Both the position numbers and the translations under genes were made by a program. The notes beneath the pieces are model-generated. The model saw nothing but the letters and a program-made list of their open reading frames with translations. It was not told where the DNA came from and did not search any database. Below, one piece after another: positions 34,510 to 46,070 of a stretch of DNA of 64,000 nucleotides. Positions within the stretch are counted from its first letter, which is position 1. Each line of letters begins with the position of its first letter. Origin of the DNA: Otatea glauca (lineage: Eukaryota; Streptophyta; Magnoliopsida; Poales; Poaceae); the NCBI GenBank assembly GCA_036346275.1, contig CM070722.1:21661336-21725335 (forward strand), in the 5' to 3' direction.

Positions 34510-35200
34510 TTTTCTTTCAAGTTCCAACTTTGTTCAGAACTTGTTCTTCGCGCAGCAGTCAGTGTTTGATTTTTCTACAAATATAGAAAAATCCTTTTTG
34601 CGTGATTCTTGTTTGAGGAGGTGCGGGACTCTGATATACACCTGCAGAAAAAGTTTGGAGTTCACTTGTTGCACCGTTTGGGCGCCATGAGGTGAAAACC
34701 GAGCCCCAAACTTTCTGCTCGAAGTTCTTGAGCATACTGTGTTCTTAGATTTTTCCGGTTTTTCCTGTAAGGCTTTTTGAGGATAAATTTGGTGGAGTTC
34801 TTCAAAACTCTGATTCTCATAGGGATAAAAATTATTAGAATTTTGTGAGCTGCAGAAACCCACCAACCTCCTGTGCAAATTGAGGACAAGTTCTGGAAAT
34901 TCTGCTTTTGCTTTTCTGAAAGTGACTTTTGTGATTTGAATTGATGTCCTTTCTAAAAGCAAGAGTTTGAATTGATTTCTCTTTATCTTGGACACTAGAC
35001 AACCAGGATTGTGACTCAAAAATCCCCACATATTTTATGGTACTTATCCATGCAAACTTAGGGTACACATAGTTGTCTAGTTTTTCGGGTTTTTCACAAT
35101 TTCCTTTGAGCGATCTTGTCGAGGTTTTTGTTGGAGTATTTTGGGGGAATTTTTATTTGCGACCATTCACCCCCCCCTTGTTCGCCATCTTGGTCCTTCA
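34510..35200 (+). repeat. Copia-2 partial second 5' LTR copy
   Basis: 691 bp corresponding to 33453-34143 of the full LTR, ending in the same GGTCCTTCA. It directly precedes the PBS, so it is the copy adjacent to the internal domain. Confidence 0.92.
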
Positions 35201-35202
35201 AT

Positions 35203-35215
35203 TGGTATCAGAGCC
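35203..35215 (+). other. Copia-2 primer-binding site
   Basis: TGGTATCAGAGCC, complementary to the 3' end of initiator-methionine tRNA, two bases after the LTR end. This is the usual primer site of many plant copia elements. Confidence 0.9.
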
Positions 35216-35252
35216 GGTTCTGCTCTTTCTAGATTGACCGGTCTCAAAAGTC

Positions 35253-37610
35253 ATGGCGACGGACAAATATTCCACCAAGCCTTCCATCATTAATGGGGTT
35301 GATTTTCCTTTTTAGAAGTCCCGGATGGAGTCTTACATCACTGCCCAGGGCTACCTGATATGGCAGAAGGTGAAACTCCCGTATGAGGTTCCTGCTGATG
35401 AAAATGTCACGGCCATCAATATGGTTGACGTTGAGACGAATGCTAAGGCAAGAAACATTCTCATACAGGGTCTTAGCCGTGGTGAGTATGATAGGATTTC
35501 TCACCTTCGCTCCGCTCACGAGATTTGGGTAACCCTCGATGCTTACCATGAGGGCTCTACTCAAATCAAGACTATGAGGCAGGACCAGTTCAAGCGCGAG
35601 TACAACAAGTTTGATCAACGCGCTGGTGAGAGTCTCGACGAGTGTTTTGGTCGGTTTACAAAGATTTTGAGTGACCTCCGAGCAGTTGGTTGCATATACC
35701 CTGACTCGGACAATGCTCGGCATTTCTTGACCGCACTCGACCTTCGGGTTTGGGAGATGAAGGTGACCACCATCAAGGACACCACCGACTTATCGACTCT
35801 GACTCTTGACGGGCTTTATTCCCGCCTCAATACTCATGAGATCGATGTCGTCTCTCGGAAGACAAAATCTCAGTCGATGGCTTTGGTCACCGATCCCATT
35901 GGATCTTGTTCTTCTGATCCTTCTATTGGTTTCTCTCTTTCCGCCCTTTGCGAGCTAAGCGATGACCAACTGGAAAAATTTCCAGAAAATGAGTTTCTCT
36001 TCTCGCTCGCAAGTTTTCTCATGCATACAAGAGGGTGAGAGAGAGGAAGAGAGGTGGCATGATCACCTGCTTCGAGTGTGGTGGCCCCAACCACATTCGG
36101 GCGAACTGTCCCAAGCTGGAGAAGGGCAAGAACGACGTTGGCGGTTCGGGCAAGAACGACTACACCGACAAGAACCGCAACAAGAAGCCTCCAGTTCGTG
36201 AACCGCAAGACGAGAAGAAGTACCGCAACTTCTCCAAGAACAAGAAGCTCTTCCACCGCGTCCTCGCCGCGCTTGACGACATCAACCTTTCCGACACGGA
36301 GACATGGAGCGACGAGGCGAGGATGATCCGCAAGAGAAGAAGGGCGGCGATGTCTTCTCGGCATGTGCTTCATGGCGACACCAACGACATCAGCGACTCG
36401 AGCTCTACAAATGACTCGGATGAGGTACCCTCCTATGACCACTAAACGAAGCTTTACGCAAATTAGGAAAATTTTATGCTAGAGCTAGAGCTAGGTGTAC
36501 GGAGCTTGAGAAGGAAGTAGGTACCTTGACTCGGGAGTTAGCTTCACTTAGATCTTCTCCCTCCCGAGTCACTGATGATTGCTCTTTGTGTGATGCTATT
36601 CTTGTGGACTTGGAGAATCTAAGGACCATACATGATAGTGTGCCTGCTGAACTTGATAGTCTTAAGTTGAAGAATGCTAGCACTAGTTCTATTGATGCTA
36701 TTCCTGTTGAGGCTAGTTTTCTTCATGCTCACTCCACTCCATCATGTGCTAATTGCCCTAAATTGCTTGCCGAAATTGATGCCATGAGCGAACACCTTAG
36801 AAAGCTTTCGCTAGAAATGATGAACTTGAATTGCATGCTTCTAAGGACCCGGTCGGCTCATGTGAGGGTCAGTAAGCAACTAAAACTTGACAATGATGCT
36901 TTGAATGTCAAGTGTGATCAACTTGCTAAGGATTTACTAGTTAAGTCACAAACTGGTTGCTTGTCTGTGTGTTGGGGTTAAGGATGATGTGGATCAAATC
37001 CATGTCGAGCTTAAGAAGAAGTTAAAAGTCCAAACCCTTAGGATTAGAGATGCTCCTTGCGTTTCTTGTGAGGCCCTCAAGATTGAGGCAGCCGTGCTAA
37101 GGGAACAAAAGCACGTCTTTGAGAGATCTTCTCTTTACGGTTCTTCTTCTTCCTCTCCTTCCCCTGTTCTTCTTGTGCTTCTTTCTTCCGAGATTGCCAG
37201 ATCTTATGAGCACTCTCGAGAAGTTTGTTGGAGGCAAGAAGAAGCTCAATCTTATTCTAGACCAATCCAAGATTAGTAGATTCAATCAAGGTCTAGGATT
37301 TGATCCCTTGGAGCACGCTCGGGCGCATCCTCTCACCATTGTGCGCGGCTCCTAGAGTGGTGAGATTGTGGTAGCTCCCAGAGTGAGCACCACCAAGTTT
37401 AGGTCTGCTGGGGTTGTCCATAGGACTTCTGACCAGAAGGGTGTTACTCCTATTGCTTCTGCCTCTAGCAAGGCGAAGTACACATGCACCTTCTGTAAGA
37501 AGGATGGTCACCTAGTAGATTTCTGCTTCAGGCGCGCCAAGATCACTCGACGTGAGCGTGTTTCTGCTCTTAGGGTATTCGAGGTCATCCCGGACTTTGA
37601 GTGCTCCTAA
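35253..37610 (+). pseudogene. Copia-2 gag (long, two zinc knuckles)
   Basis: ATG 35253 starts 'MATDKYSTKPSIINGVDFPF'; a TAG then replaces an expected Trp. The frame resumes ('SRMESYITAQGYLIW') and is open to 36038 with the UBN2/gag core ('FKREYNKFDQRAGESLDECF'). A frameshift near 36020 leads into the first CCHC knuckle 'CFECGGPNHIRANC' (about 36070), then a basic/acidic region to 36445. A Leu-rich, probably coiled-coil segment follows (36480-36980), and a second knuckle-like 'CTFCKKDGHLVDFC' (about 37485). The unusual length matches Sirevirus gag. At least one stop and several frame changes make it non-functional. Confidence 0.8.
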
Positions 37611-38030
37611 GACACACACCGCTTCTAGACAAAGTTAGAGAGTCGCTTTGTGTTGGGCGGCGTCCGGGACTCGGTTTTCATACTAGTTCTTTTAGTTTTA
37701 GCCCTGGAGCTGTTCGTAGTAAGTCTTTCCGTCGTCTTCTTGATATTCCTCGTTTTTCCCATCGAGGTAGATATCAGCGGCGTGAGGTGTTTTTCGGTAG
37801 GAGATCCAGGCAGCCTTACTGGGATGGTCCGGCTTTTGCACCACGACGTGCCAACCCAGTTTTGACTCCTAGATTATCTACCAGAGTTGCTCCTGATCGT
37901 GTGAGAGTTGAGCATCAGAGAGACACTCGAGTCCAGTCTTCTTCTGTGACTGGTACTCTAAGGTGTCGTATGGTTCAGTATTGGGTTCCTAAGTCTTCAC
38001 TCTATCCCAGTACCGAGTCATCTTTCTCTC

Positions 38031-39302
38031 TTGTGTCTTGATCAGGTTCGTCGGATGGGGAAGGGCGATGTTTGGATTGTTGACTCCGGTTGTTCTCGTC
38101 ATATGACCGGAGATTCTCGTTGGTTCTCTTCCCTAGTCCGAGCCCCCGGTGATGAGTTAATCACTTTTGGGGATGCATCTTCAGGTAGAGTCATTGCTAA
38201 AGGTACCATCTGAATTAATAAAAATTTCATTATTAAAGATGTTGCCTTAGTAAGTAAGCTGCAATACAATCTGCTCTCTGTTTCTCAGCTTATCGATGAC
38301 TCTTTCGAGGTAAGTTTCAAGAGTAATGCCTGTAGAATCCTTGATTCATCAGGAGGGTTAGTTTGTGGGATTTCTAGATTTGGGAGAGTCTTTCATGCTG
38401 ATTTTTCTACTTCTTCTGGAGACTCTCTTCGATGTTTGATTGCTTCTGAGTCCCGTGATCTCTCCTTCTGGCATAGGAGACTTGGTCACATTGGTTTTGA
38501 TCATTTGACCCGAGTTAGCAGCCACGATCTCATTCGGGGTTTGCCCAAACTCAAGATGGTCAAAGACTTAGTTTGCTCTCCTTGCCGACATGGCAAGATG
38601 GTTACTGCTTCTCATCCTCCAGTCACCGTAGTGATGACTGATGCACCAGGACAGCTTTTACATATGGACACTGTTGGTCCAGCTAGAGTGCAGTCAGCAG
38701 GAGGGAAGTGGTATGTTCTTGTCATCGTTGATGATTTTTCTAGATACTCTTGGGTATTCTTCATGGCCTCAAGGATGAGACCTTTTCTCAATTCGGGGTT
38801 TGATCAAGAGGTTGTCTATTGAGCTCCCGGTGCATTACGAGCTATCTGCAGTGATAATGGCACGGAGTTCAAGAATTCCTACTTTGAGAGTTTTTGTGTG
38901 GAGTCGGTTTAGAGCATCGTTCTCTTCTCCCTACGCCCCTCAGTGAGAATGGCGTAGTGGAAAGGAAGAACAGGACCACTGGTTGAGATGGCTGGACGAT
39001 GCTAGACGCAGTCTGATACTCCTAGGAAGTTTAATGAGGCTATAGCTACCGCTTGCCATGTTTTTAATAGCGTGTTTTGAGAGCACATTTGCATAGCACT
39101 TCTTATGAGTTGAGGTATGGGCGAAAGCCCGGTGTGTCTCATTTTCGTTTTTGGTTGCAAGTGTTTTATCTTGAAGTCCAGTAACCTAGATAAGTTTGAG
39201 TCTCGCTCTTACGATGGTATCTTTCTAGGTTACTCGACTTCTTCTCGTAGCTATAGGGTGCGGAGCGTTGATGCGCATAGGATCATAGAGACCGTGATGT
39301 GA
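38031..39302 (+). pseudogene. Copia-2 protease and integrase
   Basis: Protease motif 'WIVDSGCSRHMTGD' at about 38076 keeps the catalytic DSG. A TGA at 38211 interrupts it ('KGTI*INKNFIIKDV'). The gag-pre-integrase finger 'FWHRRLGHIGFDHL' and 'CSPCRHGK' follow, then the start of the integrase core ('LHMDTVGPARV', 'VIVDDFSRYSWVFFM'). A TGA at 38820 and further frameshifts break the second half: 'ICSDNGTEFKNSYFESF' is still legible near 38850, and 'VFGCKCFILKSSNLDKFESR' near 39145. Confidence 0.85.
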
Positions 39303-39587
39303 CCTTTGATGAGGCTAGTCCAGAGCTAGACACGATGTTTTAGGCTCTTCTTATCCCTCCGAGACCATCTTTGTAGAAGATGAGGATGATGGAGATGATG
39401 GTGTTCCACCGGATCCAGTCCCTCTACACCGAGGTGCCTCCTGCTTCCATTTCGCACCTCGGGAGACCACCCTTGCCTTCCGACTCTCCTTGGTGAGTGG
39501 CTCTGCTCCTACCTCTTCTGCATGAGGTAGAGGCCACTACGCTACGGTCCTCCCGTCATATCCGAAGCTCATCCACCGATCGGATCA

Positions 39588-41192
39588 TTGGTGATCTGTT
39601 TGAGCGGTCACTCGCTCAAAATCAGGTTTGTCGATTCTCGCCTCCACTCTGCCTTTGTTGCCTCCTTTGAGCCGAAGGATGTTTCTCATGCATTATCCGA
39701 TGAATCGTGGATTAATGCTATGCATGAGGAACTTGAGAACTTTGAGAGGAACAAGGTATGGCAGCTTGTCGAGCCCCATCCGGTCATAATGTCATTGGGA
39801 CCAAGTGGGTGTTCAAAAACAAGCAGAGTGAGGATGGGGTTGTCATTCGCAATAAGGCTAGGCTAGTTGCACAGGGCTTTTCTCAGGTTGAGGGTCTTGA
39901 CTTTGAGGAGACCTTTGCCCCTGTAGCTAGACTAGAGGCTATTAGGATCCTGCTTGCATTCTCTGCATCCCAAGGTTTCAAGCTCTATCAAATGGATGTT
40001 AAGAGTGCATTCCTCAATGGCTATATTGAGGAAGAGGTTTATGTCAAACAACCTCCAGGATTCGAGAACCCCAAGTTTTCGAGTCATGTATACAAGCTCT
40101 CCAAAGCTTTGTATGGACTCAAGCAGGCCCCCAGAGCATGGTATGAGAGGCTCAAGTCTTATCTTCTCAGCCATGACTTCAAAATGGGTATAGTAGACAA
40201 AACTCTGTTCATCAGACACCATGAGTCTCATTTTCTTCTTGTCCAGATTTATGTGGATGATATCATTTTTGGTGGCTCGTCTCATTCGCTTGTGTTTCAG
40301 TTTTCTGAGGTGATGAGCACAGAGTTTGAGATGAGTATGATGGGCGAGTTGAGCTACTTTCTTGGCTTCCAAATCAAGCAGACTCGGGAGAGTATTTTCT
40401 TGCATCAAGGCAAATATACCCGTGACCTCCTGAGGCGCTTCGACATGTCTGATGGGAAGCCGGTGATGACTCCTATGGCCACCACTTCTGTCCTCGAGCC
40501 CGATGAGGATGGTGTGCCTGCTGAGCAAAAGGAGTTTCGGAGCATGATCGGCTCCCTCTTGTACCTCACTGCTTCGAGGTCGGACATACATTTTGCTGTG
40601 TGTCTGTGCGCTCAATTTCAAGCTTCTCCTCGCGCCTCTCACCGCCAAGCGGTCAAGCGCATCTTCAGGTACCTTCGTGCTACCACTGATTATGATATTT
40701 GGTACTCTTCGTCTTCTTGTCTATCTCTTAGAGCCTTTTCCGATGCCGACTTTGCTGGCTGTAGGATAGATAGGAAGAGCACTTCTGGCACTTGCCAATT
40801 CATTGGCACTTCTCTTGTTTCTTGGTCATCTAGGAAGCGATGCAGGGTTGCCTGATCCACCGAGGCCGAGTATGTTCTTGCGACCGATTCTTTGTAGCAG
40901 TGCTGGATGAGATCGACCTTACGGGACTATGGGTTAGAGATAGAGAGTGTGCCACTTTTCTGTGACAACAACTTCAGCTATTTGCATTGCTAAAACCCAG
41001 TGCAACATTCCCAGACCAAGCACATTGATATTAGATATCACTTCCTTAGAGACCATGTGGAGAAGGGAGATATCGCGCTCATTCAGAGAGAGTGACCTTG
41101 ATTAGCCGATATCTTCACCAAGCCTTTGGATAGCTCCAGATTTGTTGCCTTGAGGAGTGAGCTTGGAGTCGTGAGCCCTTACGGCCTTTCGT
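39588..41192 (+). pseudogene. Copia-2 reverse transcriptase/RNase H
   Basis: RT begins in one frame ('WINAMHEELENFERNKVWQL') and shifts near 39780 to the 365-codon stretch 39758-40855 ('IGTKWVFKNKQSEDG'). Motif A 'YQMDVKSAFLNG' and the catalytic 'IYVDDIIFGGSS' are intact. RNase H starts with 'LRAFSDADFAGCRIDRKSTS'. A TGA at 40853 and later stops at about 40895 and 40992 interrupt its second half ('STEAEYVLATDSL', 'KHIDIRYHFLRDHVEKGDI', 'LADIFTKPLD'). It is close in sequence to the fragment at 60020-61570. Confidence 0.9.
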
Positions 41193-43037
41193 GAGGGGGA
41201 GCTGATTTGTATATTATGTATTATATGTTTTCTTCCAGCTTAGCTTTTCTTTTCTTTGTGTTTCTTTTGGGTGACTTTGGGCTTGTTTTCTTGAGTTGAG
41301 TTCACTCACTTAGACTTCTGGCAGGTATTGGGCCTCTTATCTTGTGCTTTAGGTTGCTATCATGCGTGATTAGCTGTTCTCTCTTATCTCTAGGTTGAGT
41401 TCCCTCACAGTCTTATAAGTCTAGCAGGTATTGGGCCTCCTGGGTAGACAGGGTCTGTGTGCACTCCTTAGTTGGGATCTAGAGTCACTTCCTATGTCAC
41501 CATTGGGAAGATAAGAGCGAGTCTAAGCCGTAGTGAGTCTCTTCTATCTTATCTATGCTCAATAGCCATCCAGTTTTGCGTTTCTCGGCTTCTTCTCCTC
41601 ATTCTGTTTTTCGGTTGTTATTGAGTTCATTCGGTTTTCTTTATGCCTAATCTTGATAATAACTCAACTTTAACCAGATTTGAGCTTAAAATTGATTCAT
41701 TTGTTGAGGGGGAGTTTGGGAATCTGTTCATGCATTGCATTTAGACTGCATTTTCTATTTTATGAGCTTTGTCTATTATGCAATTGATTTCTTCTTCATG
41801 CTATACACCATGCTACATCATTTGAAGAAAATCACTAGCTTAGGTATGTCCAAGTTCATTTAACTTGCTAAGCTTAAAAATAAAATAAGCCTTAAATGAA
41901 AAACTTGATGAAACTTGTTGCTTTTACTTGCTAGGTTTCTTCTCTAGAGGTTTGTGCCATAATTTGAGAAATTTAGGAGTTCTCTAGAGTCCCTATAGCA
42001 ACTTGGGTGAAACTAGTTTGATCCATGCTAGAGTCCTTCAATTGCTTATGAATCATTGTGCAAAAAAATGAAAATTAAACAAAATTGACTCTTCTTGTGC
42101 ACATATGACTCAACACCTTGCATTCACAAGACCGCTTCCCATTGCACTTGTGATGAACTTGGAATACATCGTGTTTAACCTAGACCATCCTCTTAAGAGT
42201 TCATCTTGAGATGGTCGCATACGGCTTGAGTCAATTGGTTGTCAAAAGAAAATGCAAATAAATTAAAAACAAAGACATATGTGGGTAAAGAATGCAAATA
42301 ATGTCAAACATTTGCACCCCGCTATGTCTTATATGATGATAAATCAAAATTTGCATTAAATGATAAATGAGCTCGAAGGACCTTGTATGCTCTTCTAGAT
42401 TCCCCAAAGTGTTGAGTAGGTTGAACTCTAGGTTTTCTTTTTGATCCTTAGAGTGGCTATTCTTCTATTTTTGAAACTAAAGCTAAGTGTTGCACTTGTC
42501 TAATCTTGCTAAAAATGAAATATTCAAAACTAAGCTCGTATTTGCACTTGGACATGTCTTAGTTTAGTCATCTTCTGAAATTGACAAACTTGGTGTAATA
42601 TCCTTCCATTTTGATCAATTGGATAATCTTCAAAGCTCTTTCGATTGCATTTCATGCATACATAAAAAAAAATTGATGCCTATATTGCCAAAAGGGGGAG
42701 AAAACGTAGAAAAGATATCACTAAAATGATAAAAATGTGAATGCTTATTTGGTTATTATGATCTTTGTAAAACTATGCTACTACTTCTGTTGGATCATAA
42801 TCTCATAATCACATTTGACATGTTTAGATGGATTTTAGAGTTTTTGTTGAAAACTTGCTCTTTCTTAAATTTAACTCTCAAATCTGAATTCCTCTTCGTC
42901 AACTTGGTTATGGTTCTAATTTCTATCTTTGGACCAAGTTTGACTTTGCAACTAAAAATTGCTTTCTTCTTCATTTTCTTCAAACTCAAATTTATGCTTT
43001 TTGTGTGGTTTGTCAATATACTCATCAAGGGGGAGAT
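41193..43037 (+). other. Copia-2 3' non-coding tail with repeated polypurine tracts
   Basis: GAGGGGGAG-type tracts occur at 41193-41201, 41706-41714, 42691-42704 and 43027-43036; the last lies directly before the 3' LTR and is the presumed plus-strand primer. No reading frame resembling an env-like protein was recognised in this 1.85-kb stretch. Confidence 0.75.
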
Positions 43038-44670
43038 TGAAGGACCATGTGGAGGTTCATGCATGTTTGTGATGAGTATTTGACTTTATTTGAGCAAGGT
43101 GTGCTCAAGTTTGAGTTTGATTTGGATTGATTTTCAAAATGAAGCAATTTGAGTTGTTTCGCCAGAGTGGCGATCTGCGGTCGTATGGACGCGGTAGTGA
43201 TGAGTTGGATGGTTTATTGCACATCTTTGTGGGCATTGCTATGTGAGGAGTTTCCTTGTCTTTGATGGTTGCAGGGCGACGGTGCTAGGTTATGGTGAGG
43301 CGAAGGACGACCGGGACTATGCGAGGAGCGTCGGAGGTCCAGACGGTTGGGAGATCGCCGGAAGATGATCGGAGACGGAGTCCGGGCAAGTCAAGAAGAT
43401 AAGGAAAGGAGTTGATGCTAGCTAGATGCCGTGTGGATCAATGAGGGCCGTCGGATTGAGGTCTAGTAGATAGGTTAGCGGGTCTAGGTAGTATGCTTTG
43501 AAAACCGTGCAAGAAAACCCGGTATGTGTGTGGGTTTTGGGTTAGCCCTTGCATGGCTGTGTGTGTGGGTTAATCCTAGCCCTTAGATGAGTGCTCTAGG
43601 GTTGAGGGACTCATCCAAGGGTGGTAGGTGGCCCAAGAGTAGTATAAATAGGGGTGGAGGGTAGCCTCCTTCCCTTGAAGGTGTTGAGGTTTTGATGCTC
43701 ATTTGAGCTTTGCCCACATGAATGTGAGGCTTTGTAACCTCCCTTCCAGAAATGAAAGTTTTATCCATCCACCTCTGAATTTATTTTATGCATTTACATT
43801 ATGTCTTTACTTTACATAATTTAAATTCAGCATTTACTTTCCGCAATTACATTCCCGCAATTTACTTTCAAGTAATTTGGATTTGCCTCCTCCTTCTAAA
43901 TGCTGCTGATCTTGGATGTTTTGAGTGTGTTCATATGGTTTTACATCTCTTTTGCACTCTTGGATTGAGTAGAGAACATCTTTTCTTTCAAGTTCCAACT
44001 TTGTTCAGAACTTGTTCTTCGCGCAGTAGTCAGTGTTTGATTTTTGTAAAAATATAGAAAAATCCTTTTTGAGTGATTCTTTTTGGAGGAGGTGCGGGAC
44101 TATGATATAAACCTGCATAAAAATTTTGGAGTTCACTTGTTGCATCGTTTGGGCGCCATGAGGTGTAAACCGAGCCCCAAACTTTCTGCTCGAAGTTCTT
44201 GAGCATACTGTGTTCTTAGATTTTTCCGCTTTTTTCTGTAAGACTTTTTGAGGAGAAATTTGGTGGAGTTCTTCAAGACTCCGATTCTCATAGGGAGAAA
44301 AATTCTTAGAATTTTGTGAGCTGCAGAAACCCACCAACCTCCTGTGCAAATTGAGGACAAGTTCTGAAAATTCTGCTTTTGCTTTTCTGAAAGTGACTTT
44401 TGTGATTTGAATTGATGTCCTTTCTAAAAGCAAGAGTTTGAATTGATTCCTCTTTATCTTGGACACTAGACAACCAGGATTGTGACTCAAAAATCCCCAC
44501 ATATTTTATGGTACTTATCCATGCAAGCTTGGGGTACACATAGTTGTCTAGTTTTTCGGGTTTTTCACAATTCCCTTTGAGCGATCTTGTCGAGGTTTTT
44601 GTTGGAGTATTTTGGGGGAATTTTTATTTGCGACCATTCACCCCCCTCTGTTCGCCATCTTGGTCCTTCA
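43038..44670 (+). repeat. Copia-2 3' LTR
   Basis: 1633 bp with TATAAATA at 43643-43650, followed by the TSD AACTC. Compared with the two 5' copies it carries its own changes in the 44090-44290 part (e.g. 'gactatgatataaacc'). Confidence 0.95.
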
Positions 44671-44741
44671 AACTCCTTAACACCCCTTTGAAATCCAGCA
44701 CTCACACGATTTTTCTGATACATCCATTCTTCATGGTCTAT
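44671..44741 (-). pseudogene. CACTA TNP2 transposase, 5' exon piece
   Basis: On the minus strand, after an 'attgcag' splice acceptor, it reads 'DHEEWMYQKNRVSAGFQRGV' and then 'KEF', the beginning of the Transpos_assoc domain. The reading runs across the TSD into 'EFKKIIEEDMVKRGV' at 32507, so removal of the nested retrotransposon plus one AACTC restores the frame. The remaining 5' exon and promoter should lie between here and 46021 but were not identified. Confidence 0.8.
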
Positions 44742-45060
44742 CTGCAATTAAATACGCACAATAAATTAAGGAAAAACTTGAGCAACACCTAGCTAGCTAT
44801 TTCGAATATTGACGCATTATTTTATTACCTTTGCAAAATAGAGGCCGGGTTCCAAGATATATAATTTTGCTCCCGATATCTTCTTTCCATAGTTAAGAGC
44901 TTCCAATTCCCTAGTTAAGAGACATATATTTAAAACATCAACAATGATCGAATTACCTATTTAATGCAGTAGCATGCAAATTGTATGACTTCAATGAAAC
45001 AAAATAAGGGTACCAACGATGACTCCTAATCCCTAATTATTATGTTAGGTCCTAATCCCA

Positions 45061-45365
45061 TTCGAGAAAATGTGGTTCGGTCAAGTTCCTAAGATGTTGT
45101 ACAACTTCAGAGAAAATTTCGGCAGCATCTCCCCGATGTTCTCCATATACACGTCTCGACAATAGGTCAAGAGGGGTGTGTATTCGGAGAACACGAGAGA
45201 GATGCTGTCAAACCTTCTCTGGAGTAGTACAACACCTCACGAATTTGCCCAAACCATATTTTCTCGATCTGTCCAAAAAAATGTGGACCATTCGAGAGTA
45301 CTTGCTTATAAATATGTCATTTCAGCATATTTATAAACAAGCACCCTCGAACAGGAGACGTAGAT
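45061..45365. repeat. Paired imperfect inverted repeats in CACTA B
   Basis: First pair: 45061-45152 and 45178-45270 are imperfect complements over about 92 bp ('cgagaaaat', 'tgttgtac', 'cagagaa', 'agcatctc', 'gttctcc', 'tacac' in order). Second pair: 'gagtacttgcttataaatatg' near 45295 faces 'catatttataaacaagcaccctc' near 45330. The surrounding 44742-45780 has no recognised gene. Confidence 0.65.
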
Positions 45366-45779
45366 TACGCAGCCTAAACTCTAATATTCATCATATGACA
45401 GCAACAATAATTCCAGATTAACACGAGAGCACTACAAAAATAATTAAATGGATGTGTGCTTGTCAAATAAAGGGTGTGAAATCTGATAGGATACACACAA
45501 TTTCAGTGCAACCTAAATTTTCTTTGCGAAATATTGAAATTACCTAGTTCAAAATTGAAGAGTTTTGAAGGAATGCTCACATTTTGAAGAAAACCATAAA
45601 TGTGGAAAAAAAGAAGGGAAATCTCCTCAAGCTAGGGCTTTAAATTTACCCTCTTAACACCCAACCTTGTGGATTTCAAAATTTCTCACCAAAGTATTGC
45701 TTCTAACCAGAATATATGCTATTTTTTCAGGTGGCGGCGGTTTTTTTAGCCTCTAGAACAACAACAGAGGAGAGTTCAG

Positions 45780-46021
45780 CCCGAGGGTGTAAATAACCTA
45801 GCGATGCACATCACAATCAGTTCTCAGGTTAGAAGTGATTGTGATGTAGCACTGGGTACATCACAATTGGTTCTAATATTAGAACTGATTGAGATAACCT
45901 GAGAACCAATTGTGATTATTATAAACACCCTCTCCTAAGTCATCTATCACAATCGATTTTTTCAAAAAACTTAAGAATCAATCTAGATGAAGCGATAGTG
46001 ATGTACCATTCTGTAGTAGTG
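45780..46021. repeat. CACTA B right subterminal repeats
   Basis: Repeats 'cacatcacaatcagttctca', 'gaagtgattgtgatgta' and 'acatcacaattggttcta' alternate in orientation up to the terminus at 46021, mirroring 28786-28985. Confidence 0.75.
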
Positions 46022-46070
46022 ATATTTCCGACCGAGATCTACGTAGATTGGTCGGGATTTTAGCCCGCCA

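Larger units (their letters stand above)
32508..44670 (+). mobile_element. Copia-2: Sirevirus-like Ty1-copia element, 12.2 kb
   Basis: LTRs run from TGAAGGACC to GGTCCTTCA, and the whole is flanked by the perfect 5-bp TSD AACTC (32503-32507 and 44671-44675), inside the TNP2 gene of CACTA B. The PBS is TGGTATCAGAGCC. Order is gag (two zinc knuckles), PR, IN, RT, RNase H, then a 1.8-kb tail with repeated GAGGGGGAG tracts before the 3' LTR. The long gag and the multiple polypurine tracts are traits described for plant Sireviruses, so that assignment is inference. LTR copies remain close to each other, yet the coding region has several stops and frameshifts. Confidence 0.95.
28786..46021 (-). mobile_element. 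CACTA transposon B (about 5 kb, with a 12.2-kb nested insertion)
   Basis: The left end CACTACTATAGAAATGTACATC is at 28786. The right end reads CACTACTACAGAATGGTACATC on the minus strand, at 46021. Neighbouring triplets are ATT and ATA, an imperfect 3-bp TSD. Subterminal repeats 'cacaatcggtt' and 'aaccgattgtgat' flank both ends. The TNP2-class transposase runs on the minus strand and has lost its C-terminus. Without the nested copia element and one TSD copy the CACTA is about 5.07 kb, short for an autonomous member, so it is a deletion derivative. Confidence 0.85.

Noticed and set aside
33552..35068. Repeated minus-strand frames beginning 'MWGFLSHNPGCL', seen again at 44005-44502
   Set aside because: They occur in every LTR copy of Copia-2 and are conserved only because the LTRs are duplicates; there is no domain.
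35203..35215. Possible tRNA-related gene
   Set aside because: The match is only to the 3' end of initiator tRNA-Met and sits directly after an LTR, so it is a primer-binding site; no tRNA fold is present.
28786..46021. A 17-kb autonomous CACTA element
   Set aside because: Twelve kilobases are a nested copia element with its own TSD; the CACTA part is about 5 kb and its transposase is truncated.
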